Shown here: positions 19,967 through 30,404 of the stretch, piece after piece
Layout: each line of letters opens with the position of its first letter
How positions within the stretch are numbered: the stretch's first letter is position 1
DNA from: Prorocentrum cordatum
Lineage: Eukaryota; Sar; Dinophyceae; Prorocentrales; Prorocentraceae
NCBI GenBank assembly: GCA_963575745.1
Contig: CAUYUJ010014605.1
Coordinates: forward strand, 183,474-247,473
Direction: 5' to 3'
Length of the DNA stretch: 64,000 nucleotides
Position numbers and translations under genes: made by a program
The notes under the pieces: model-generated
Told to the model about the DNA's origin: nothing
Databases searched by the model: none
What the model saw: the letters and a program-made list of their open reading frames with translations, nothing else

Positions 19967-21300
19967 TCAAAACCGTATTCGACAGGCCTCCGAGAAGGGG
20001 TGCCGCGAGATCCCAACACACATCCAAGAAGCCTCTAACCCATAACCCATGACCAAGAGCATTACTTCCCTGTCCCTCTCCTTCTCCTCACCCTTTTTTT
20101 CCATCCCGGTGCATAGGTGGCTTCCAAACAGCCTTCCAGAGGCCCTGGAGAGGCGTACCGCGAGACCCCCATCCACATACAACAAGCCTCTACTCAGGGT
20201 CTCCCTTGTTCTCCTCTTCCTGCGCTTGCTCCACTTCCCCCTCGTTCCTCTCCTCTTCTTCCTGCCCCGCTTCACCTTATCCTCTTCGACGCTTCTCCTC
20301 CCAATTTCCCGCCTCGCCGCCCATCCTTTTCCCCCGTCCTCCTTTTTTCTCCCCAGTACGCGCACCCGAGTGGGCATGATTTGCACGCCTTGCACTTCAA
20401 GGTGCTTCTTTGCGTCGCGCGGGACATTGTGCGGGTCGGGGTACGCAGACTTTGGCAGTCTTCTCTTGCACGGGCCGTTACACTGATACGCCTGGCAACT
20501 GCGCGCTGCGAACCCGAGTGTCTTACAGGCTCCGCACACCACTTTGGCTCCTTTTGCCAGTCGATGATCTGCCACTTGCTTCTGCTTCCCATGTTTCGTT
20601 TCCGAGAACGCTCCTCCGCGCGCCGAGCATGTCAGTGGCTTCGCGTCCGCTTCTGCTTTTCGCTTGCGATTCTCTGCATCCGCCTTCTCGTTCCGCCCAC
20701 CCTTCTCCTTGCGGGCGCACGCCCTGCAAAGCCTCACCCCCGCACCTTTCGAACCGTGCTGGTTCGCCGCCACTTCTGCCTCCGTCTTCAAGAAATTCGT
20801 GCACTTCGCGCACCGAATCTTGAACTTATCCTGAACCTTCTCCTGCCACGCTTCCGATTCCTTCCGTGACTTCCGCGCCGTCGCGGGCCCTGCGCATCTC
20901 TCGCACTTGCTCGTCCTTACATACACTCGCCCTCCACAAGCCTCGTTCTCCGGCGCCCTCGGCCCCAGCGCGGCCCACGTCTTGCATTCGGTGCACCACT
21001 TTTCGCCTGCCTCCTTCAACTCATCCGTGCACTCGCGACAAAAACTCGGCCCCTCCTTTTCCTTGAGCCCTGTGGGCGTGAAATCCGTTTGTTCTTTCAC
21101 GGCGCTACATCTACTGCACGCCTTACGGGGCATCAACTTCGCCTCTATTTCCGCCGACGGCACCTCCTCCCCGCGCAACTTGCCTAGCATATGTTTCGTC
21201 CCTTCCATGTCACCTTGGGTATATGGCTCCCACTCCAACGGGCGATATATCAGCAAACCTCCACGAGCTTTCACGCGGGTGATTGCCACGTATCTCGAGA
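19967..21300 (-). CDS. PIF1-like helicase C-terminus fused to a Cys-rich domain (partial)
   Basis: The segment begins, after a probable acceptor near 21290, with YVAITRVKARGGLLIYRP, matching the last helicase motif of PIF1/RecD-type helicases. The ATPase part (Walker A and B) is not present upstream in the window, so this is a 3' exon or a fragment. The next 250 residues carry seven CxxC pairs (CSRC, CREC, CTEC, CERC, CAKC, CRAC, CGAC) with spacing like short zinc ribbons. Related Cys-rich tails on repeated helicase genes are known to me from dinoflagellates. The last 120 residues are Arg/Lys-rich and run to a stop at 19967; that part overlaps a local duplication (19990 and 20140 regions share CCGCGAGA-CCC) and may be non-coding. 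It may derive from a mobile element. Confidence 0.6.
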
Positions 21301-21673
21301 CCCACCTCACCCCACCCCTACCCGGAAACGCACACGTACACCACAAAACCTGCATCTGCAGCCGGACCGCCCACGGCCCGCCCCGCAAAAAAAAACGACG
21401 CACCCAAACAAAGCACCCCAAGGGGTCGGCGGTGTGGCGTAAGCCAGAGAATCAAGACGCACGACAGGCCTCGGAAAAAAAATAGCGAACACTCTTTTGA
21501 TTCGCGGGTCGAGAGCGCACCTCTTCCAGTCGAAGCTAAGCGGGCCGCGCGAAGCTTGAATTAACACAGAGGGGGAGGAAGGGGGGAGAGCGCAGCCTCA
21601 GGGCGAGGCCGGGAAGAGGCAAAGCCTCGGGATCAGGCGGTGCCGAAATCGACGTGCTTGCAAAGGCGCGCCT

Positions 21674-21828
21674 TAAAAAAATAGCGAACACTCATGCCAC
21701 ATTCATCTGTCAACGCCTCCCCCTCCCCCAGTGTTCAAAGTTGGCGGTGGGTCTGATGAGCTGCACCTCGACCGCAGTCTCCCCCGCGCGTGCCAACTTT
21801 GAGATTGGGGGACAGGGGGGGATAAGGA
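21674..21828. mobile_element. Dispersed repeat with CCCCCCAAT-type ends (copy 2)
   Basis: Matches 18311-18477 over about 155 bp with few differences, in the same orientation. Together with copy 1 it brackets the helicase fragment. 21829-22230 shows no gene or repeat that I recognise. Confidence 0.75.
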
Positions 21829-22234
21829 TGCGAGGCCCTTGGGAGGCCACGTCGACGCTTTGCGAGCGTGGCGCGGCCAGAGAGAGGGGCCAAGCATGGG
21901 CCGAAAGGTCAAGGATGCAAGGGCCACCTTGGAGAGTTCGTTGCTCAACCTTACTGTGCGGGATGGCTGTGAGCAGTGTTTACCGTTTTCGTTTTGTGAT
22001 CGTTTTCCCTCGTTCAGTCTCCATTCGCCTTTGGCTGCAGAGCGATCTCAAACTATCCACGAAATCGCGAAACAAACATCAGCTCGGACCATGCGGGGAT
22101 GGTGCCGCGATGCGATTGGTTCGGCACGCGTTCCAAACATTCTGGAACGTGTGGCAGCCCTCGCTTCTGGAGCTCGTGCGGGACGTCGGTACGACCTGGA
22201 ATTCCTGGAAATATTGGACCTATCTTTATCTAGG

Positions 22235-22560
22235 TCGCCGAACTTCGGTGGAGCTCTCGACGAGGCCACGAAAACTGTGAGGGGCGTGCCGAAGTGGGCG
22301 TGGCGGTGCCACCCGAAACCTCCCAGTGGACCTCCAGTGGAACTCCCTATGGGGCCACGAAGCGTGTGGGGTTGTACCGAAATTGGCGCGGCGGTGCAAT
22401 GCGAACACCCCCAGTGGGGCCTTCGGTGGAGCTCACTCTGAGACGAGAATGCGCGTGAGGTGTGCGCCGACATGGGCGCGGCGGTGCCGTGCGAACCCTC
22501 CCACTTGGGCCTTCGATGGAGCTCGCTGCGGGGCCACGAAACGTGTGTTGGCGGCGCGCA
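22235..22560. repeat. 90-bp repeat units in reverse orientation (block 1)
   Basis: Three to four degenerate units reading CCGAAGTGGGCGTGG-GGTGC and GGAGCTC on the plus strand, the reverse complement of the units at 51.9 and 62.5 kb. Confidence 0.7.
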
Positions 22561-22565
22561 CGAGG

Positions 22566-22700
22566 GGGTGGGGGGGAGGGGGGAGGGCTTCTTAGAAGCA
22601 GACTGCTTCTTAGAAGGCGCCGGCCTTACATCTACAAAGAAGGCCCGCGCCTTCTAAGAAGCAGGGGTGCTTCTAAGAAGCCTTCCCCCCTCCCCCTACC
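22566..22700. mobile_element. Hairpin element built on CTTCTTAGAAG
   Basis: GGGAGGGCTTCTTAGAAGC and GCTTCTAAGAAGCCTTCCCC form the ends, with further CTTCTTAGAAGGC/GCGCCTTCTAAGAAG pairs inside. The whole stretch can fold on itself. It lies between two blocks of 90-bp units. Confidence 0.65.
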
Positions 22701-22714
22701 TCCTTCTGCGCGTG

Positions 22715-23055
22715 GCCAGGCGTGAGGGGTGTGCCGACACATGTGCGGCGGCGCCGTGCGAATGCCCCCACAGGCGCCATCGGTGGGGCTCCCTAGGGAG
22801 CCACGAAGCGTGGTGGGGAGTGTGCCGACATGGGTCCGGCGGCGCCTCGCGGGCCCTGCCACTGGGGCCCGCGTTGGAGCTCCCTGCCGGGTCACGAAAC
22901 ATGTGAGGGGCCGGGGCCTTCGGCGGAATCCAAATGGGGCCACGGAGTGCGCGAGGGGCGCGCCGAAATGGGCGCGGCGTCGCCATGCGAAACCTCCCAG
23001 GGGGGCCTTCGGTGCAGCTTCCGGTGGGATTGCGAAACGTGTGATGGGCGTGCCG
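22715..23055. repeat. 90-bp repeat units in reverse orientation (block 2)
   Basis: About four units carrying GTGCCGACATG-G-GCGGCG and GGAGCTCCCT, again reversed relative to the large arrays. Confidence 0.7.
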
Positions 23056-23388
23056 ACATGTGGCTGATGACAGCGAGACTGCTGATGTGTACGCCGATGA
23101 AGTTGGTGAGGATGTTGGTGGCGGTGATGATGATGGTGATGATGATTACGGGGGTTCGAATGTTGATGGTGATGCTGATGTACCGGATGCAGATGATATG
23201 ATGAATAATATGATGACTATGATGCTGATCGTGATGGTCATGATGGTGATGGTGGTAGTGATGCAGGTGCTGCAGATGATGACGATGATGTGGATGTTGA
23301 TGTTGTGAATCGTGGTGACGCTGATGACGATGACGCTGATGATGATGCTGCTGACGATGCTCGTCCTCCTCCTCCTCCTCCTCCTCCT

Positions 23389-23460
<72 letters not shown>

Positions 23461-23485
23461 CCTCCTCCTCCTCCTCCTCGTCCTC
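23056..23485. repeat. GATG/GTGATG and CTGCTC microsatellites
   Basis: Degenerate GATGATG repeats to 23360, then CCT triplets, a perfect (CTGCTC)n run of about 65 bp at 23394-23458 and CCT again. 23486-23712 is GC-rich without a recognised gene. Confidence 0.85.
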
Positions 23486-23712
23486 GTCCTGCGAAGGCGA
23501 GCACGGTCTGTGCGCCCGCTCGCCCCCAGTGACGACCCCCGCGAACATCAGGAACTGGCGACCGCAGGCGAACGGCACCCCTGCCCAACTAGGCGGCTTG
23601 CGCTTCGGCCAGGGCGGCGCGCGCCGCCTGCGCCCGCCGCCTGGCCCAGCGCGCTGCGTAGCCGGCGGGCGGTGGCGGCGTGAAGCGCCACGCTCAGCCG
23701 AGCGCCCTACTC

Positions 23713-23836
23713 GCCATCGCTCGGACGTCCATTCCCTGTGCATTTTTCGGTCTCGTGCGTGTCTTTCTTCGCACCGTGAACAAACATGCTCCTCGATGGT
23801 CCCTATCGAGAGAAGATGCGCGTGCCCGAGCGGTGC
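23713..23836. mobile_element. Family M7 MITE (divergent copy)
   Basis: Left end GCCATCGCTCGGACGTCC, right end GTGCCCGAGCGGTGCC. The middle shows the family's CGTGCGTGT and GCTCCTCGATGGTCC blocks. Confidence 0.7.
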
Positions 23837-24412
23837 CGAGCCCAGCGCTGCGCCCAGGCGCTCGCCACCGCCGCGGCGCGCTCCTCGCCCCCGTGCCCTG
23901 CGAGGTCGCGCGCCGGCTCCCGCAGGTGGCGCAACGCCGCCCGGCCGTGACGCCCTCCGGTCTCCATGGGCGAGGCGGCAGCAGCGGCCACGGGCAGCGG
24001 CCCTCCGGGCAGCGGCGCCGCTGCTCCGCTTCGGCGGCCGCATTGGCGGCACCGTCGAGCCCGGCCACCGCGGCCAGCCTTAGGCCGGGCACGTCTTCCT
24101 ACAGGCGGATTTGGGACGAAGAAGACGAATCCCCGAACAGATCCAAAGACATGGAGAGCTTCGAGCAACCGTCCCCAAATTCGTATCTTTTGGCAACTTC
24201 TGAGAAGTCTTCCTGCAGAGGGAGACGCCCGACTCAAAGCCGGCCCCTCGTCCCCGGGCACCGCGTACCGGACCGCGACGTCGCCGGCGCCCCGCCCGCT
24301 GAGCTTCGATCTGGGGAGCCCCTCCTCGCGGCGGGCGGCCCTCGGCGGTCCGCAGGCGCCGCAGGGCCCAGGCTGCTCGAAGCTCGTGCCGCTGGTATCG
24401 TTGCCAACGCTT

Positions 24413-24605
24413 GAGCTGAGACCGACCGCCCCAGCATTCCTATAGTCCTACCACGAAATGTTCTTAGAACCCAAAAATGTTCTGAGAGCGCAATCCATGT
24501 TCTTGGACCACAGACCCGCTGTGACAAGACAAGACAGCCCCAACCAGAAATGTTCTAAGAATCTTTCGTGGGAACCACAGAGGGTTCCTACAACATTGTT
24601 TGGTA
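24413..24605. mobile_element. Family M8 MITE interrupted by an insertion
   Basis: Starts CCGACCGCCCCAGCATTCC then CCTACCACGAAATGTTC and has the family's TCTAAGAATCTTTCGTGGGA block. The expected right end (GGACTATGGGCGCGCC) is displaced to about 24784, on the far side of the element at 24606-24777. 23837-24412 has no recognised gene. Confidence 0.6.
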
Positions 24606-24777
24606 TAAACCTGGGCTAGGATCGGGATAAATCGCTCCAGAGCGTTCCGGAGCGCTCTCAGAGCGTTCCCGAACGCTCTGGAGCGGCCGCGGCGCCCAAT
24701 ACATCCTCCAAACCCGCCGATTCTCAGAGATTTCGAATTCTCCCGATCTGATTTTGTCCTGATCTTCGCGTCGTTTT
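24606..24777. mobile_element. Arm 1 of a large inverted pair (nested insertion)
   Basis: Contains the palindrome GCTCCAGAGCGTTC ... GAACGCTCTGGAGC and the words CCAATACATCCTCCAAACCC and GATTCTCAGAGATTTCGA. It is inserted in the M8 copy. Its reverse complement is at 24973-25138. Confidence 0.75.
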
Positions 24778-24972
24778 ATGGTAGGACTATGGGCGCGCCA
24801 AGACGCTTCGCCACTGCTTGAACGCGGGAGCGCGGACCTGGACGGCCGCGCCGGAGCCTTGTTCTTCCCACTCGCGTCCCGCGCACGTCCTCCACAGCGG
24901 CTCCGCGGGCCTGCCTGCCGGCTGGACGCCCCTTGGCGCGGGAGGAGCACCGGAAGGCGCGGTGCCCTCAAA

Positions 24973-25138
24973 CGACGCGAAGATCGGGACAATATCGGAT
25001 CGGGAGAAGTCGAAATCTCTGAGAATCGGCGGGTTTGGAGGATGTATTGGGCGCCGCGGCCGCTCCAGAGCGTTCCGGAACGCTCTGAGAGCGTCCGGAA
25101 CGCTCTGGAGCGACTGATCCCGATCCTATACCCCTCTT
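24973..25138. mobile_element. Arm 2 of the large inverted pair
   Basis: Reverse complement of 24606-24777, with words such as TCGAAATCTCTGAGAATCGG and GGGTTTGGAGGATGTATTGG. The two arms are separated by about 195 bp that include the M8 right end. Confidence 0.75.
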
Positions 25139-25240
25139 TTATGCCCCTGCCGGCAGAGCGGCCCCTGCAGAGCCGGCCAGCGCGCGGGCCGGCGCGCGCG
25201 CGGCTCGCGCAGACGGCCTCCAGCGGAGCCGGATCCTGGC

Positions 25241-25676
25241 CTCATGCTGCTCCCATCGTACAGAATGACCACACCCTCGGAGTCCCGGAAACGGCGCGGT
25301 GACAGACCGTGCGGTGACCTCGGAACCCCAAGAGACCTCACCGCACGGTCCGTCACCGCACGGTCTTGGGACCCCGGATGCCCCAGTCGCCCGAGACGTC
25401 CTTGGAGAACGACCCAAGTCCCAAAACCGTGCGGTGACCCCGAATCCCCACCGACTCACCGCACGGTGTGGTCACCACCCCGTTTGGGGGCCCCCGAACA
25501 TCCCAGAAATCATTTCGAGCACCCGGAAAAGTGCCGAAAGAGTGTCGAAGTAGTGTCGCAACAATGTCGGAGCAGTGTCTCCCCAGGGCCCGACGCGGGA
25601 CAACCCTCGGGTTTGGGGGCACCTTTCGGCGCTCGAAATTCTTTCTGATGGTCAAGGCCAAAGTAGGCTGGAACCC
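25241..25676. mobile_element. Family M9 element split by an ACCGCACGGT block
   Basis: The left end CATGCTGCTCCCATCGTA and the right part, with GTGTCGAAGTAGTGTCG repeats and GTCAAGGCCAAAGTAGGCTG, belong to M9. They are separated by 25275-25490, which is unrelated to M9 and carries the 10-mer array. Confidence 0.6.
25303..25470. repeat. ACCGCACGGT 10-mer array in both orientations
   Basis: Five copies of ACCGCACGGT or its complement ACCGTGCGGT, alternating in strand. Related shorter blocks are at 51595-51720 and 53845-53900. Facing copies can pair as hairpins. 25677-25930 is GC-rich with no gene recognised. Confidence 0.8.
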
Positions 25677-25930
25677 CCCAGTCCTGGCCGGGGGGCGCGC
25701 GCGCCGTGCTGCAGCAGTCGGCGTCGCTCAGGCGCTGCCCCGCGGCTCCCGGCGTCGCCAGCCGCCAGCCTCTGGAGCGCGGGCCCCCGCAAGAGGCGAG
25801 CCTCGCGCGACCCTCGCTGCGGTGCGGGTGTGCCCCGCGGGGCCAAGAGGCTTTTCTGTTCCAGCCGCGGCGCGAGCTCTTTTGTTGCGCCCTTAGCGCG
25901 AATTGCTGAGCGAGGTCAATCCAGGTTGAG

Positions 25931-26078
25931 GTCGGGCATGTCCCCCTGCAGGCGGAGTCTGGAAACATAGCGAAGAAACAACGAATATTCAACAATGATC
26001 AAACAATAATCAAAAATCGTCCCCAGCCTATTTTTTGACTACTCTTGTATACTCCTCCTGTAGACGGATGTGCCCGAC
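25931..26078. mobile_element. Family M6 MITE, 148 bp (copy 1)
   Basis: Left end GTCGGGCATGTCCCCCTGC and right end TCCTGTAGACGGATGTGCCCGAC are inverted repeats. The interior is AT-rich with AACAATAATCAAAAATCGTC. A second full copy is at 56972-57110; left-end-only (24081) and right-end-only (36000, 48660, 53800) fragments also exist. Confidence 0.75.
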
Positions 26079-26219
26079 TTAAGCCCAGGTGGGGAAGGCG
26101 TCGGCCCCCCTGGGCGCGTCGCCGGGCTGCGGCAGCGGCAGCAGCAAGCGGGCGGCCCTGCGAGCGGCCGCGAGGGGTTGCTGGGCCTGCTCCAGGTCGT
26201 CGAGCGCAGTCAAGACAGT

Positions 26220-26224
26220 CTGGC

Positions 26225-26255
<31 letters not shown>

Positions 26256-26575
26256 CTGCTTCCTTCTCTGCCCCCTCGTCATTCCTAATCATCCTTTATC
26301 CTCCTCCATCATCATTCCACCTACGTACTTCTTCCCTCTCCCTCTCCCCCCTCCTACTCCTCGCCCTCCTTCCCCTCCTCCTTCTCATACTTCCTCTTCT
26401 TCCCTCTCATCCTTCCCCCTTCCTCCTCCCCGTCCTGCTCCTCCCCCCCCTCCTCCTCCTCCTCCTCCCCCCCCCCCCGCCTTGATCCCTCCTCCCCCCT
26501 CCCCCTCCCCCTCCTCTTCCTCCTCCTCCTCCTCCTCCTCCTCCTCCTCCTCCTCCTCCTCCTCCCGTCTCTTCT
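26220..26575. repeat. CCT microsatellite
   Basis: Interrupted then pure CTC triplets (about 55 bp pure at 26518-26565). Confidence 0.9.
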
Positions 26576-26629
26576 TTCCCGATTCCCCTCTCCCTCGACG
26601 CTGTCGTCTCCGCTTTCGTCGTCCTGGGG

Positions 26630-26760
26630 GCGCGCTACCGTACATCGACCCGCCGTAGCCGCCGCCGTAGCCGCCCCCGTACATGGAGCTCCCGTAGCCG
26701 CCCCCGTACATGGACGAGCCGCCCCCGTACATGGACGACCGCCCGTACCTGGCCCCGCCG
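26630..26760 (-). CDS. Possible exon of a Gly/Tyr-rich protein
   Basis: The minus strand encodes repeats of SSMYGGG and YGGGYGG (RYGRSSMYGGGSSMYGG, then YGSSMYGGGYGGGYGG) with no stop. Such Gly-Tyr-Met repeats occur in peroxisomal docking proteins of the PEX13 type and in RNA-binding proteins, so the identity is open. Candidate splice sites are weak: CAG/GTACGG near 26748 and TACG/GTAGCG near 26640. The surrounding frame continues into low-complexity sequence on both sides. It lies on the same strand as all other coding signals in the window. Confidence 0.3.
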
Positions 26761-27204
26761 GAGGCGACGACGAGGTCGACCAGTCGTGGGATCCGAGACA
26801 TCCGACGATGTGTGTTCTGTGAATGCGCGATGCGCGGCCCCAAGACCTCTTCCCTGGGGGTAGTCTCGTCCAGGACCCGTTCTTGATGGCCCCTGGGCCC
26901 GATGCACAGGCCCCGGGGGCCGAGACCGAGTGAAAAGGCCGAGATCGAGGACGACAAATCGTGGGAGATCTGAGTGGGAGGCGCGGGATGCACGGCGGGG
27001 AGGGAGGGGAAACCGACAGAACCTCCCGAGGTCCACCAGGAGGCCTCGGATCGGCGCGCGATCGGGGAAGGCGGGGGGGGGGGAAGTCGTCCCCCCCGAT
27101 CGCACCACGGCGGGGGGCCGCCGAACACCTCAGGAAATCCTCGTGGAATCCGTGTGGCGAATCGATGTAGTGTAGACAAAATAGCGCGACGTTAAACGGG
27201 TGGG

Positions 27205-27570
27205 AGAGGAGGAGGAGGAGGAGGAGGAGGAGGAGGAGGAGCAGAGGAGGAGGAGGAGGAGGAGGAGGAGGAGGAGGAGGAGGAGGAGGAGGAGGAGGAG
27301 GAGGAGGAGGAGGAGGAGGAGGAGGAGAGGAGGAGGAGGAGGAGGGGAGGAGGAGGAGGGAGGAGGAGGAGGAGGAGGAGGAGGGAGGAGGAGGAGAGGA
27401 GGAGGATGGGGGGGAGGAGGAGGGGGAGGAGGAGGAGGAGGAGGAAGGAGGGAGAGGAGGAGGAGGAGGAGGAGGAGGAGAGAGAGGAGAGGGAGGGAGG
27501 AGAGGGGAGGAAGGGGAGGGGGAGGAGGAGGGGGGGGGGAGGGGGACGAGGGGGGAAGGGGGAGGGGGAG
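27205..27570. repeat. GGA microsatellite, about 360 bp
   Basis: Long runs of GGA with single-base slips and G tracts. 27571-27960 is GC-rich without a recognised gene. Confidence 0.9.
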
Positions 27571-27960
27571 GGGGACGAGCACGGCCGCTATCGCCCAAAC
27601 CTCAAAAAAAACAGGCTCCGATCCGCATCGCCGCTGGCGCGCTCCCCGCTGGCCGCCCGCCCCCGCCCTTCCGGGGGTGCCCGCCGGCACGCCCGACAGA
27701 CTGCAGGATCGTACGTTTTGGGAGATCCGCACGGGTTTCTATGATCTGCCCCCGGCCCCTCTGGCGCCGACCCTGGCGCCGCCTAGTGGGGTCCAGCGCC
27801 GATCCAAGGGATCCGCGCGGACCTACTGAAATCTATGCTTACGTAAGTATGCTTGTTATGCCACTCTTCGACTGGAGGCCTCAGCCATCCCTGCGGGCAG
27901 GCGCTTTCGCCCCGGATCTGTGCTCGCTACTCGGGGGGCGTAAGCTTGCTGGTCCATGGC

Positions 27961-28121
27961 TCTGAAAGGGCCCAGGGACACACAAATAAATACACACAAA
28001 TCCCATGATTCCCACCATTGTTCAACATTTCTGGATTTTCGTCTTCCCCCCACATCCCATGTTTGGCTGTTCTTTCCTTCGAATCGACGGTTGCTTGTGT
28101 CTGTGTGGTTATCCCTCCTGA
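27961..28121. mobile_element. Family F4 repeat (copy 3)
   Basis: Starts GGGCCCAGGGACACACAAAT, ends near TGTGTCTGTGTGGTTATCCC. Confidence 0.7.
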
Positions 28122-28214
28122 GGCTAGACCTAGACAGTACTTTCCATGCTCGTGTTGTGGTCATTATCACCCGTTTTGTCCGCCTCTGCTGCAGAGCGAA
28201 ATTCGGCGGCGAGC

Positions 28215-28375
28215 CCAGGGGTAAGCGAGAAGGGGCGGGCCTTCTCAATAGGCTCGCAAGTCCCCCCAGCCTGGCCTCCCCCGAATACACAGACAACTCC
28301 TCAGAAGGTCGGAAGGCTTCTGAGGAGCCCCGCCGCCTTCTGAGGAGGCATGCTCCTTCTCACTTCCCCCCCCTT
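28215..28375. mobile_element. Family M10 element (reverse copy)
   Basis: Reverse complement of the units at 18620 and 29758: GCGAGAAGGGGCGGGCCTTC at one end, CTCCTTCTCACTTCCCCCC at the other, and GAGGAGCCCCGCCGCCTTC inside. Confidence 0.65.
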
Positions 28376-28776
28376 GGGCGCGCCGCCGATTATCCGTCCC
28401 CGCACCCCTCCCGGGGTTCATCCGACGCGGCTGTTCACCCCAGATCGAGTTCCAGGGGCCCCTGGGCCCGAAAACGGCCCCCAGAGGCTGAGCACGATGA
28501 AACACCGCCTCGAGCCTCGAAGCTCGAAGCTCGAACCTCGCAGTTCCCCCCCTCGCTCGCCGCCGAAACATCAAGGCGGCGGCGGGTCACGGCATCGACA
28601 CGACACGCCGTCTGGGCCGGGCCCTGTGGTGGACCCCGGGCCCCGGGGCCCGAGTAGGCGCCAGGCCCCCCCCCCCCCGCCTGGTGGGGCCGAGGCCGAG
28701 GGAGAGCGCGAGGATGGACCGAGCTGCCCGCCCGCCCGAGGTGGAGACCTGTGGATCGAGGCCGCCCAGAGATGGG

Positions 28777-28955
28777 GTCCGAGTAGATGGGGTCGGGGGA
28801 TCGCGCCGCATCGCCGATGCATCGGCGATGCGGGCGGCTCGAAGTGGGGCCAAAGTTTCTCCACGCCGACGTCGCCGATGCATCGCCGACGTCGCCAGTG
28901 CATGGCCGATGCATCGCCCGTGCGGCGAGATCCTGCGACCTTATCTACTCGGACC
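28777..28955. mobile_element. Inverted-repeat element with GTCCGAGTAGAT ends (copy 2)
   Basis: GGTCCGAGTAGATGGGGTCG at the left and ATCTACTCGGACC at the right are inverted. The left arm holds the perfect palindrome CGCCGATGCATCGGCG. 28956-29456 has no recognised gene. Confidence 0.7.
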
Positions 28956-29456
28956 TTATTCGGGGATGGACAGACCCCCCTTTAGTAAAACGTGGTTTAG
29001 TGAAAACGACCTGAGGCCCAAACCTGGCGGGCGCAGGCATGGAAAATAACGGCCACGGCGCCCTCTCGAGAACCGAAAACGGACAATTCACTAATCGACG
29101 TGTCACTATTGGGGGTTCTATCCACCTCCGACCTATCCAGGAGGCCTCTCTTGGAGGTTCCTGGAGGTCTCGCGAGGCCCACTTGAGCGACGATCAAAAA
29201 ACGGGTCTTGCGCGAGATGGCACAGCGACCCTGCGCGGCGGCTTGCACGGGGCGCCAGCGCGGCTCGCCGCGCCTGCCGCGCGGGCGCCTGCGCGCGAGC
29301 TCACGCGGGCAACTTGCGCGCCTGATGAAGTCGGCGAAGACAGCCCCGTTGTTTCTTCATCGCTCCGTGAGGCGGCGCCTGTCGGGGGGGGGGGGGGGGC
29401 GATAACGGAGGGGGGGAGGGCAAAGGTGCACTTCTCCGGGCCCCAGAATCCCCTTC

Positions 29457-29575
29457 CTCCTCCCCACCTCCTCCTCCTCCTCCTCCTCCTCCCTCTCCTC
29501 CTCCTCCTCCTCCCTCCTCCTCCTCCTCCTCCTCCTCCTCCTCCTCCTCCTCCTCCTCCTCCTCCTCCTCCTCGG
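29457..29575. repeat. CCT microsatellite
   Basis: About 110 bp of CTC triplets with few interruptions. Confidence 0.9.
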
Positions 29576-29757
29576 GCCCTCGCAGGCCCCTCTAGGGGCC
29601 CAAAAAGGCTCCCTTCCTGCAGCCCTCGCTGCCCAAGACCCCATGCATCGCCGCCCAGTTACGCGACGCCCAACCCAGAGGGGGTCCGAAGCCGACGGTC
29701 CGCGCTCGAGGAAGATCGAGGATGGATCGAGCCCTGATCCTCCTCTCGGCAGCGAGC

Positions 29758-29930
29758 GAGGGGGGGAGGTGAGAAGGCGAATGCCTCCTCAGAAGGCGGC
29801 GGGGCTTCTCGGAAGCCCTCTGGCCTTCTGAGTGGTTGTCTGTGTCTTCGGGGACGGCGTAGGAGACCTCTCGAAAAGCCAGGGGGCTTCCGAGCCTTCT
29901 GAGAAGGGCCGCTCTTACTCCCCCCCGGGC
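29758..29930. mobile_element. Family M10 element (copy 3)
   Basis: GGGGGAGGTGAGAAGGCG to CTTCTGAGAAGGGCCGCTC then CTTACTCCCCCC, with the shared GGCGGCGGGGCTTCTCGGAA interior. A start of another copy (GGGGGGAACAGTGAGAAGGA) is at 30037-30060. Confidence 0.65.
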
Positions 29931-30074
29931 TCGGCGCCGACTGGAGGCCTCGCGAGGCCCAGAGGGTCCGAAACCGTCGGTCCTGGGTCGAAGAAGATCG
30001 AGGATCGAGCCCTGATCCTCCTCTCGGCGGCGAGCGAGGGGGGAACAGTGAGAAGGAGCAGGCCGACGCGACGC

Positions 30075-30331
30075 GACCGATGACGACGACCAGACGACGA
30101 CGAGCGACACTGACGACGCCCAGACGAAGCTCGGAGGACGACGACAACAGCGACCACGACCAAGACCACGACGACGACGACGGCGACGACGAGCGACACC
30201 GACGACGCCTGGACGACGTTCGGACGACGACGACCACGCGAAGCCGCGAAGCCCACGCCGCCGACGACGCCGACGCCGACGCCGACGCCGGAAGACGACG
30301 ACGAGGACGACGACGACGACGACGACGAAGA

Positions 30332-30375
<44 letters not shown>

Positions 30376-30385
30376 GCGACTGGGG
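30075..30385. repeat. GAC-rich microsatellite
   Basis: GACGACGAC with CGACCACGA interruptions; open in most frames for compositional reasons. Confidence 0.9.
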
Positions 30386-30404
30386 AGACCAGAAGGTACC
30401 GATA

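Noticed and set aside
18311-21828. Two 160-bp direct repeats as LTRs of one element
   Set aside because: They lack TG...CA ends and adjacent primer or polypurine tracts, and each has its own inverted ends, so separate MITE-like copies are more likely.
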